DNA of 12,336 bases from Defluviitaleaceae bacterium (GTDB lineage: Bacteria > Bacillota > Clostridia > Lachnospirales > WQUN01), in contig WRKK01000315.1 of assembly GCA_009782245.1 (NCBI GenBank), forward strand, positions 1 to 12,336, written 5' to 3'. The notes under the pieces are model-generated. The model saw nothing but the letters and a program-made list of their open reading frames with translations, had not been told where the DNA came from and searched no databases. A program made the position numbers and the translations under genes. How positions within the stretch are numbered: position 1 is the first letter of the stretch; each line of letters starts with the position of its first letter. This document shows, in pieces, positions 1 to 5,293 of this stretch.

Positions 1-133
1 CTCGGTCGCCCGTTTTCCCATTCCGACCCGCCCGTTTTCCCATTCCGACCCGCCCATTTTCCCATTCCGACCCGCCCATTTTCCCATTCCGACCCGCCAT
101 TTTCCCATTCCGACCCGCCCATTTCCCCATTCC
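1..133. repeat. GC-rich 22-bp tandem repeat array (about six units)
   Basis: Six head-to-tail units of about 22 bp begin at positions 7, 29, 51, 73, 95 and 116. The unit reads cgcccRttttcccattccgacc. Units 1 and 2 have G at the variable position and units 3 to 6 have A; unit 5 lacks one C and unit 6 is degenerate and truncated at 133. There are no unique spacers, so this is not a CRISPR array. The first 17 bases of the window are identical to 3313-3329, the right arm and tail of a perfect hairpin in another repeat block, so the array probably starts with a similar hairpin just outside the window. It lies downstream of the rpsF-ssb-rpsR operon. Its function is unknown. Confidence 0.92.
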
Positions 134-140
134 AATAACA

Positions 141-168
141 AAAAAACGCCCAAAATTTCGGGCGTTTT
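141..168 (-). terminator. Rho-independent terminator of the rpsF-ssb-rpsR operon
   Basis: A perfect 9-bp stem (143-151 with 160-168) encloses an 8-base loop. Read on the minus strand the stem runs into a T tract of about seven bases. It lies about 35 bases after the rpsR stop codon, where the operon terminator is expected. The plus strand also has a T-rich tail, so it could work in both directions. Confidence 0.88.
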
Positions 169-203
169 GTTTTACTGCATTATTGCCTTGCCTATTTAAT
201 CCA

Positions 204-434
204 TTATTCTTGCGTAAAAGCCATTAACGCCATGTGCCGCGATTGCTTTATTGATACGGTTAGCTTTCTTTGGTGTTTTGCACAGTTGCCAGTAATACGT
301 CTTGGCAATATTTTGCCGCGCTCGGAAACAAACTTGCGCAGCTTGGGTACATCTTTGTAGTCAACGTGGTTCATTTTATCTGTGCAAAAAATACAGACGC
401 GCTTTTTTCTGCGCCCTCTTCTTTTGGGTATCAT
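204..434 (-). CDS. rpsR: 30S ribosomal protein S18
   Basis: Small-subunit ribosomal protein S18, which pairs with S6 on the platform of the 30S subunit. The product is 76 aa, the usual length, very basic, and starts MIPKRRGRRKKRVCIFC. The CIFC motif matches the metal-binding type of S18 N-terminus, although the full four-Cys set is not present. The family core follows (DYKDVPKLRKFVSERGKILPRR, then TGNCAKHQRKL). The ATG at 434 is preceded by AAAAGGAG at good spacing. It is the last gene of rpsF-ssb-rpsR, the standard Bacillota order, separated from ssb by a 71-bp repetitive spacer and followed by a terminator hairpin. Confidence 0.97.
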   Translation of the reverse strand: MIPKRRGRRKKRVCIFCTDKMNHVDYKDVPKLRKFVSERGKILPRRITGNCAKHQRKLTVSIKQSRHMALMAFTQE

Positions 435-454
435 GTTTTCAACTCCTTTTGGGG

Positions 455-508
455 TTATTTTTGGTTATTTTTGGTTGCTTTTGTTACTATTTTGTTACTA
501 TATTGTTA
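455..508. repeat. Short AT-rich direct repeats in the ssb-rpsR spacer
   Basis: Two perfect copies of a 10-mer (ttatttttgg, 455-474) are followed by two perfect copies of an 11-mer (ttttgttacta, 479-489 and 490-500) and a partial third copy that runs into the ssb stop codon at 506-508. This looks like slippage-type expansion of the intergenic spacer. No promoter was recognised here, so rpsR is probably read through from rpsF. Confidence 0.7.
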
Positions 509-1003
509 AAACGGTAAATCTTCGTCGTCGTCGATAGAGTCTTTTATTTCTGCAAAGCCCTCGGGTGCGGCGTTGGCTGGCGGAATATCGGCTACGGGCG
601 GTGCAGAGGAAGACGGCGGCGTGTATTGCTCTGCCATGCTATCGTAATAATCGTTTTGGGCGGATGAGCGTGCTTCGCTTGCGGCACGGCTTTCTGTAAA
701 GGAAATTTCTTCTACAATCACGCTAGTAAAGTAAGTTCGGTTGCCCTTGCCGTCATCGGAGGCGTTCACATCTATTCTTCCAACTACAGCCATTTGCGAG
801 CCTTTTTTGAAATATTTATCCACAAATTCGGCTTGCTTGCCAAAAGATACACAAGGTATAAAATCGGCAGTTGGTCGCCCCTCACGTTTGTTTCTTCTAT
901 CAACTGCCAAAGTATATCGTGCAATTAGTATAGGCTCTGCACTTGTGGTACTGCGTACTTCAGGATCTCTGGTCAGTCGTCCAATTAAAATAACTTTATT
1001 CAT
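506..1003 (-). CDS. ssb: Single-stranded DNA-binding protein
   Basis: SSB binds single-stranded DNA as a tetramer during replication, repair and recombination. The product is 165 aa. The N-terminal OB-fold shows the family pattern (MNKVILIGRLTRDPEVR, then a stretch like FIPCVSFGKQAEFVDKYFKKGSQMAVVGRI). A linker rich in Ser, Pro and Ala follows, and the protein ends in the acidic tip DDDEDLPF that recruits partner proteins. A GTG at 1012 would add three residues, but AAGGTGG lies five bases before the ATG at 1003, so that ATG is chosen. It sits between rpsF (10-bp gap) and rpsR. The fold and tip are intact. Confidence 0.97.
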   Translation of the reverse strand: MNKVILIGRLTRDPEVRSTTSAEPILIARYTLAVDRRNKREGRPTADFIPCVSFGKQAEFVDKYFKKGSQMAVVGRIDVNASDDGKGNRTYFTSVIVEEISFTESRAASEARSSAQNDYYDSMAEQYTPPSSSAPPVADIPPANAAPEGFAEIKDSIDDDEDLPF

Positions 1004-1013
1004 AGTTACCACC

Positions 1014-1301
1014 TTATTTTTCTATATTTATTATCATAAAGCGTAGCACATTCTCTAGTATTCTGATACGTGCGGTAATTTCTATTGGCACATTGCTTTC
1101 AGACGAGAATGTTATAAATGAATAAATTCCGTCGTTCTGCTTTTGGATAGGATACGCCAATTTGCGGCGACCCCAATCGTCCACTTTATCAATCGTTCCA
1201 CCAAACCTAGTTATTAATTCTTTAACGCGTTCCAGTTCTGCCTTTTGGCCCTCGTCGTCTAGTTTTGTGGTAATGATTACGCCTAGTTCGTATTGATTCA
1301 A
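1014..1301 (-). CDS. rpsF: 30S ribosomal protein S6
   Basis: Ribosomal protein S6, partner of S18 in the 30S platform. From the TTG start at 1301 the product is 95 aa, the normal family length, beginning LNQYELGVIITTKLDDEGQ (Met when initiated). It contains the characteristic region VDDWGRRKLAYPIQKQNDGIYSFITF. The frame is open up to 1349 with an upstream ATG, but that would add 16 unrelated residues, while a near-perfect AAAGGAGGTGA lies about six bases before the TTG. First gene of the rpsF-ssb-rpsR operon, with a strong promoter at 1364-1392 and a hairpin in its 5' leader that could mediate feedback control by S6:S18. Confidence 0.96.
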   Translation of the reverse strand: MNQYELGVIITTKLDDEGQKAELERVKELITRFGGTIDKVDDWGRRKLAYPIQKQNDGIYSFITFSSESNVPIEITARIRILENVLRFMIINIEK

Positions 1302-1326
1302 CTTTTTCACCTCCTTTTGGTCTATG

Positions 1327-1347
1327 GCACAATACACGGTATCGTGC
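1327..1347 (-). promoter_or_regulatory. Leader hairpin upstream of rpsF, possible S6:S18 autoregulatory element
   Basis: In the transcript from the rpsF promoter a 9-bp stem with one G-U pair (1327-1335 with 1339-1347) forms about 10 bases before the Shine-Dalgarno sequence. An alternative pairing, CACG with CGUG, uses the same bases and exposes or hides a CCG. Many bacterial rpsF leaders carry an S6:S18-binding RNA element with a conserved CCG. The position and the CCG fit, but I have not matched the full consensus, so the assignment is tentative. The hairpin itself is plain in the sequence. Confidence 0.5.
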
Positions 1348-1363
1348 AAGGAAAATAATATTT

Positions 1364-1392
1364 ATTATACCATAAAAAAATATATGTGTAAA
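1364..1392 (-). promoter_or_regulatory. Sigma-A promoter of the rpsF operon
   Basis: On the minus strand, a -35 TTTACA (1387-1392), a 17-bp spacer and a perfect -10 TATAAT (1364-1369). Transcription should start near 1357, giving a leader of about 55 nt before rpsF. The spacer to the divergent metallo-hydrolase gene is short (133 bp). Confidence 0.88.
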
Positions 1393-1434
1393 CTTTTTAT
1401 TTTTATGATATTATTTATACAGGAGGTGCTAAAT

Positions 1435-2367
1435 ATGGAAGAAAAATCAGTCCCGTCTGCCGAAAAAACACCCGAAAGCTACCGCCAAACGGCAATATCC
1501 AAAACAAAAAAACAGCAATCTTTTAAGCGTTCGTTAATTTTTTTTGGCATAATAATTATTGCGATGCTTGCATTGCTAATTTTTCAGGATTTGCAAACGA
1601 ACCAATACGGCCCAACTTCTGGCGAAATTTGGGTGCATTACATAGATGTTGGGCAGGGCGACAGTATTTTAATACAAAGTGCCGAAAACGCCGTTTTAAT
1701 AGATGGCGGCACAGCGGCGGCAAGCAATAACGTTGTTAATTATCTGGAAAATTTGGGAATAACAACTTTAGACTACGTTATAGCCACACACCCGCACAGC
1801 GACCATATTGGCGGACTGGCGGCGGTTTTTGACCGTTTTACCGTTCATCGGTTGTGGTTGCCCGATGTTTTGCACGAAACCAACACTTTTGAGCGTTTTT
1901 TGGACGCTGCTTTACGCAATAATATCGAAGTTACCACGGTGCAAGCTGGCGAAACCCTTTCGGCGGGCTTGATTCAGATGTTGGCAATCGCACCCGTGGA
2001 AAATTTTTACGCCAACTTAAACGATTATTCCATTGTACTGCGTATGCAGCACGGCAGCACGGCTTTTTTGTTCACGGGCGATGCCGAGGCACTTTCGGAG
2101 CAACAAATATTGGCAACTGGCGTTGATATTTCCGCCAACGTCCTAAAAGTGGGGCATCATGGCAGTGCTACATCTACTACCGATACTTTTTTAGATGCGG
2201 TAAACCCAGATGTTGCCGTTATTCAAGTTGGTGCAACAAATACTTTTGGACACCCAAACTGGCGTGTAATGGAGCGCCTGGAAGATAGAGGAATAGCGGT
2301 GTTGCGTACGGACGAACTTGGCAATATTGTCATTGTAACGGACGGCACTTCTATTTATTTGTACTAA
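1435..2367 (+). CDS. Membrane-anchored ComEC-type metallo-beta-lactamase-fold hydrolase
   Basis: The product is 310 aa. Residues 1-32 are polar and basic, residues 33-51 form one hydrophobic segment (LIFFGIIIIAMLALLIF), and the rest is a metallo-beta-lactamase fold of the type found as the C-terminal domain of the competence protein ComEC. Visible motifs are HYIDVGQGDS (68-77), the metal-binding THPHSDHIGG (118-127), FTGDAE (213-218), VGHHGS (239-244) and FGHP (271-274). Basic residues before the membrane segment suggest the catalytic domain lies outside the cell. There is no ComEC channel domain, so this is a stand-alone relative; a nuclease or phosphodiesterase activity is inferred, the substrate unknown. 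The ATG at 1435 follows AGGAGGTG with six bases of spacing; an in-frame extension upstream overlaps the rpsF promoter and is rejected. The stop overlaps the next start (TAATG). Confidence 0.9.
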   Translation: MEEKSVPSAEKTPESYRQTAISKTKKQQSFKRSLIFFGIIIIAMLALLIFQDLQTNQYGPTSGEIWVHYIDVGQGDSILIQSAENAVLIDGGTAAASNNVVNYLENLGITTLDYVIATHPHSDHIGGLAAVFDRFTVHRLWLPDVLHETNTFERFLDAALRNNIEVTTVQAGETLSAGLIQMLAIAPVENFYANLNDYSIVLRMQHGSTAFLFTGDAEALSEQQILATGVDISANVLKVGHHGSATSTTDTFLDAVNPDVAVIQVGATNTFGHPNWRVMERLEDRGIAVLRTDELGNIVIVTDGTSIYLY

Positions 2368-3143
2368 TGGACAGCGTTAACCCCAAGCAAGTAAAATCCC
2401 TAAAAACAAAAAAAGGCAGAGACGCGCTGAACCTTTTTATTGTCGAGGGCGAAAAATTAGTAAAAGAGATTCCAAGCCAGTGGCAAGTTGTAACCTACGT
2501 ATACGCCGAAAGCAAGCCGCCAACAGTCAGCCACAAGCCAATTTTAACCGTATCAGATAAATATTTTTCAGCGTTATCAGATACGGTAACGCCGCAGGGA
2601 GTTTTGGCGGTCTGCAAAAAACGCAACTTTGCTATAACGGATATTTTGCCCAATCCAGCAAATCCGCCAAATCCGCCAAATCCGCCAAAAAATATTTTTT
2701 TACTACTATTAGAAAACATAGCCGACCCAGGAAATTTAGGCACATTAATAAGAACAGCCACAGCGGCGGGTGCAAACGGGATAATTTTGTCGACTGGCAG
2801 TTGCGATGTGTACAACCCCAAAACGATACGAGCGGCGGCTGGAGCGGTTTTGCGTGTGCCAATAGTGGATAATGCTGATTTTGCTGAAGTTATCCCGTAT
2901 TTACAGCAATGCGGCGTTAGCGTTTTGGCGGCACATCTGCACGGCGAAGTTTTGCCCTATCAAATAAATTTGCGTAACCCCTGCGGAATACTTATCGGCA
3001 ACGAGGCCAGCGGGTTATCCCAAAATGCCGTAAAATTGGCAAATATTACGGTAAAATTGCCAATGGCAAACAATGTGGAATCGCTGAACGCCGCAACGGC
3101 TGGCGGTATTTTGCTGTATGAGGTTGTTCGGCAGAGAATGTGA
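2367..3143 (+). CDS. TrmH/SpoU-family RNA 2'-O-ribose methyltransferase
   Basis: SAM-dependent methylation of a ribose 2'-OH in rRNA or tRNA; the target cannot be fixed from sequence. The product is 258 aa. An N-terminal substrate-binding domain of L30e type (about 1-90; VKSLKTKKGRDALNLFIVEGEKLV) is followed by the SPOUT catalytic domain with all three motifs: LENIADPGNLGTLIRTA (115-131), GILIGNEASGLS (207-218) and LPMANNVESLNAATAGGILLYE (231-252), which form the knotted SAM site. The linker (96-108) is an unusual Asn-Pro-Pro repeat encoded by 9-bp tandem repeats. There is no Shine-Dalgarno; the ATG overlaps the previous stop (TAATG), so translation is probably coupled to the upstream hydrolase gene. 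Length and motifs look intact. Confidence 0.93.
   Translation: MDSVNPKQVKSLKTKKGRDALNLFIVEGEKLVKEIPSQWQVVTYVYAESKPPTVSHKPILTVSDKYFSALSDTVTPQGVLAVCKKRNFAITDILPNPANPPNPPNPPKNIFLLLLENIADPGNLGTLIRTATAAGANGIILSTGSCDVYNPKTIRAAAGAVLRVPIVDNADFAEVIPYLQQCGVSVLAAHLHGEVLPYQINLRNPCGILIGNEASGLSQNAVKLANITVKLPMANNVESLNAATAGGILLYEVVRQRM
2652..2687 (+). repeat. In-frame 9-bp tandem repeat encoding an Asn-Pro-Pro linker
   Basis: Four 9-bp units (aatccRSca), the last three perfect copies of aatccgcca, encode NPA-NPP-NPP-NPP in the linker between the two domains of the methyltransferase. Units are in frame, so changes in copy number would lengthen or shorten the linker without breaking the protein. Confidence 0.93.
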
Positions 3144-3194
3144 AAATTTTTTGTTTGTGCTAAATTAATTTAATAAAAAACGGGCTTGACTACA

Positions 3195-3232
3195 GGCTCG
3201 TTTGCGAGCGCCGTATGGCGAGCAAATGAGCC
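3195..3232. repeat. Large imperfect hairpin after the methyltransferase gene
   Basis: An 11-bp outer stem with one G-T pair (3195-3205 with 3222-3232) is followed by an asymmetric bulge (gag on the left, a on the right) and a 4-bp inner stem CGCC/GGCG with loop GTAT. There is no T tract after it, so it is not a standard terminator. It is directly followed by a run of Cs and the 23-bp repeat units, and may be the left end of one repeat element spanning about 3195-3333. Confidence 0.75.
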
Positions 3233-3239
3233 GCCCCCC

Positions 3240-3307
3240 ATGGTTGGGGGCAAACGGGCGGAATGGTTGGGGAAAAACGGGCGGAATAGTTGGGGGCAAA
3301 CGGGCGA
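3240..3307. repeat. 23-bp GC-rich tandem repeat, three units
   Basis: Three units start at 3240, 3263 and 3286, with consensus atggttggggSMaaacgggcgga. The reverse complement of the 22-bp unit at the left edge of the window reads ggaatgggaaaacgggcgggtc, which is clearly related with a few bases missing, so the two arrays belong to one family in opposite orientation. The last unit runs into the hairpin at 3298-3327. An ORF across this region (3202-3486) is low-complexity and is not considered a gene. Confidence 0.88.
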
Positions 3308-3333
3308 CCGTCCTCGGTCGCCCGTTTTCTTCT
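3298..3333 (+). terminator. Perfect 13-bp hairpin with T-rich tail, probable terminator
   Basis: A perfect 13-bp GC-rich stem (3298-3310 with 3315-3327) has a tcct loop and is followed by a short pyrimidine tail (tcttct). It lies about 155 bp after the methyltransferase stop and is the best terminator candidate for the hydrolase-methyltransferase operon. It is also the end of the repeat array, and its right arm is repeated at the start of the window, so it may be part of a mobile or duplicated repeat rather than a dedicated terminator. Confidence 0.65.
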
Positions 3334-3400
3334 ATATATTATGTCAACTTGTTTTACCGTAAATTTAACCGATATATCATTAATTTACCACGAAAAAACA

Positions 3401-3484
3401 TTAAAAAATTAGCGGGTCACCTGCCCGCCGGCAGGCGGGAGGGGCGCGCTCCTTGCGGAGTGTGGGGCAGAGCCCCACGGTTTT
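3401..3484 (+). repeat. Dispersed hairpin-rich repeat, copy A
   Basis: About 84 bp that begins ttaaaaaattagcgggtca and ends with a GTGGGGC/GCCCCAC hairpin followed by ggtttt. The same order of elements, with 19 identical bases at the left end, a shared aggggcgcgctccttgcgg core and the closing hairpin, occurs on the minus strand at 9301-9385. This copy has an extra hairpin (CCCGCC-GGCA-GGCGGG) near the left end. It lies between the convergent methyltransferase and rapZ genes. Read on the minus strand it follows rapZ and ends in a T run, so it may also help terminate rapZ transcripts. Confidence 0.87.
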
Positions 3485-3506
3485 AGGTTTTAGGTTTTAG
3501 GTTTTA
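3479..3506. repeat. Four perfect GGTTTTA heptamers overlapping the rapZ stop codon
   Basis: Four exact tandem copies of ggttttA occupy 28 bases. The first starts inside the trailing edge of repeat copy A and the TTA of the last is the complement of the rapZ TAA stop. The unit resembles telomere-type repeats by composition only; in a bacterial spacer it is most simply a slippage expansion at the repeat boundary. Confidence 0.95.
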
Positions 3507-4349
3507 AGCCGTAATATCCCGATGGCTGATAACCACAGAATGCCCAACTGCTGCTAAACCGTCGTGCAGTTCGCGGGCTACTGTAACCGAGCGATGTTTG
3601 CCGCCCGTGCAGCCTACTGATATTATTAGCTGGTTTTTGCCCTCTTTTACGTATTGCGGTATCAGAAAGATTAGTAGGTTCAATAAATCTTGCAAAAATT
3701 TTTTGCTAACATCGCTCTCCATTACAAAGGCACGGACAGGCTCGTCAAGCCCCGTTTTCGTCTTAAATTCGTGTACGTAAAACGGGTTTGGCATAAAACG
3801 CACGTCAAAAACCAAATCGGATAGTTGCGGCAAGCCAAACTTAAAGCCAAACGATTGTATGTAGACTATAAGGTCAAATTCTTTGCTGTTGCAGTACACT
3901 TCTATTATTTTTTCACGTAAATGCCGCACTAGCAACAGGCTTGTATCTATTATGTAGGTTGCTTTTTGCTTAACGGGCTCTAATAATTGCCGCTCTTCGG
4001 TTATGCCGTCTATAATGGAGGGGCTTAGCGGGTGATTGCGGCGTGTTTCTTTGTAGCGGTGCAGTAGTTTGTTGTCGTTGGATTCCAAAAATATTATCGT
4101 GTACGATAAATGCCGTGCCTGCAACGAATCCAATCCGTCAAAAAGGTCGCTAAACCGCTTTCCGCCCCTTATGTCTATGCCGAGTGCAACTTTGTCTATG
4201 CCCGAGCCGCCCTCTAGGCAGAAATCCGCTAAATTGTTGATTAGTTTCGGCGGCAAATTGTCAACGCAATAATAGCCCAAATCTTCAAAAATGTTCAGTA
4301 GCGTACTTTTACCCGCGCCCGACATTCCTGTTACAATCACAAATTGCAT
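3504..4349 (-). CDS. rapZ: RapZ family nucleotide-binding protein (RNase adapter / YvcJ family)
   Basis: Cytoplasmic P-loop protein. In E. coli RapZ directs the GlmZ small RNA to RNase E and so tunes amino-sugar synthesis; in Bacillota the homologue YvcJ binds and hydrolyses GTP/ATP and its target is less clear. The product is 281 aa, close to the usual 285 to 295. The Walker A motif is GMSGAGKST (8-16), followed by the family stretch DLGYYCVDNLPP (23-34), a Walker B-like YTIIFLESND (83-92), and the C-terminal domain with SFGFKFGLP (166-174), DVRFMPNP (182-189) and VGCTGGKHRSV (245-255). The ATG is preceded by GGAGGT and overlaps the murB end by 13 bp. It is the last gene of the operon; the yvcK and whiA genes that often follow are not here. 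Confidence 0.95.
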   Translation of the reverse strand: MQFVIVTGMSGAGKSTLLNIFEDLGYYCVDNLPPKLINNLADFCLEGGSGIDKVALGIDIRGGKRFSDLFDGLDSLQARHLSYTIIFLESNDNKLLHRYKETRRNHPLSPSIIDGITEERQLLEPVKQKATYIIDTSLLLVRHLREKIIEVYCNSKEFDLIVYIQSFGFKFGLPQLSDLVFDVRFMPNPFYVHEFKTKTGLDEPVRAFVMESDVSKKFLQDLLNLLIFLIPQYVKEGKNQLIISVGCTGGKHRSVTVARELHDGLAAVGHSVVISHRDITA

Positions 4350-5293
4350 AATATTTTTACCTCCGGCTCTAAATGTACGCCGTAATTATTTTTTACAACC
4401 GCTTGAACGTGCTGCATTAAATCGGTTATGTTTTGGGCGGTTGCATTGCCCGTGTTAATGATAAACCCTGCGTGTTTTTCCGATACGCAAGCACCACCGA
4501 TTGCCACGCCTTTTAGCCCGCTGTCGGCTATTAACTTGCCCGCAAAATGCTCTGGCGGACGCTTGAAAATACTACCCGCACTAGGAAACTCTATTGGTTG
4601 TGCGGCGTTGCGGCGTTGGTTTAGCTCTATCATGGTGGCTTTTATTGCCGATTTTTCGCCTTTGTTAAGCGAAAAAGTCGCCGATAATACTATTCCGCCG
4701 TTTTTTTGTATAACGCTTGTTCGGTAGCCAAAATTTAGCTGACTGGCGGAAAAAGTTGTAATTTCGCCATTTGGCATAAGCAAGTCAACCGCTGTGCATA
4801 TCTCGGAAATATCATGCTCGTAAGCACCCGCATTCATGCAAATTGCCCCGCCAACCGTGCCAGGAATCCCAGCGGCAAATTCTAGCCCCGTAAGCGAATT
4901 TTTCATTGCGATATTGGCGGCTTCTGTTAATAACATTCCCGCATTGGCTGTAATGGTGGTTTTTTGGGATTTATCCGACTGGCTAAAATCGCCGCAAGTT
5001 TCTTCTGATAATGAATATCCGCCATAATTGGGAAACAGCTGTATAACAACCATTCGCAAGCCGTCATCTGGTATAATTACATTAGTTGCACGTCCCAAAA
5101 CAATGTAGGGAACGCTGTGCTGGCGGCAATCGGCTATAACTTGCGTAAGTTCGGTGCGGCTGGCTGGTTGTACAAAAATATCAGCACAACCGCCCACCTT
5201 AAACGAAGTGTGCTGTGCCATCGGCTCGTTTAAGGCTAGTGCATTTTGGGAAACAAATTTGCTTAGTCTGTTAAAAGTCTCTAAAGTTTGCAT
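4337..5293 (-). CDS. murB: UDP-N-acetylenolpyruvoylglucosamine reductase
   Basis: MurB reduces UDP-GlcNAc-enolpyruvate to UDP-MurNAc with NADPH and FAD, the second committed step of peptidoglycan precursor synthesis, in the cytoplasm. The product is 318 aa. The N-terminal FAD domain has HTSFKVGG (28-35) and a glycine-rich stretch LGRATNVIIPDDG (66-78; the usual form is GxGSN); then AGIPGTVGGAICMNAGAY (141-158), GYRTSVIQ (189-196, catalytic Arg), FPSAGSIFKRP (236-246, catalytic Ser) and LEPEVK (308-313, catalytic Glu). A Ser/Lys-rich insertion at about 95-113 is longer than usual. The start overlaps the hprK stop by one base (TAATG); its Shine-Dalgarno is weak, so coupling to hprK is likely. 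Its end overlaps rapZ. Confidence 0.96.
   Translation of the reverse strand: MQTLETFNRLSKFVSQNALALNEPMAQHTSFKVGGCADIFVQPASRTELTQVIADCRQHSVPYIVLGRATNVIIPDDGLRMVVIQLFPNYGGYSLSEETCGDFSQSDKSQKTTITANAGMLLTEAANIAMKNSLTGLEFAAGIPGTVGGAICMNAGAYEHDISEICTAVDLLMPNGEITTFSASQLNFGYRTSVIQKNGGIVLSATFSLNKGEKSAIKATMIELNQRRNAAQPIEFPSAGSIFKRPPEHFAGKLIADSGLKGVAIGGACVSEKHAGFIINTGNATAQNITDLMQHVQAVVKNNYGVHLEPEVKILCNL

Noticed and set aside
1..133. Possible CRISPR array
   Set aside because: The units abut directly with no unique spacers, and no cas genes are present.
3202..3486. 94-aa plus-strand ORF across the repeat-rich spacer
   Set aside because: It is a translation of tandem repeats and hairpins (Gly/Arg-rich, low complexity), has no ribosome binding site and resembles no family.
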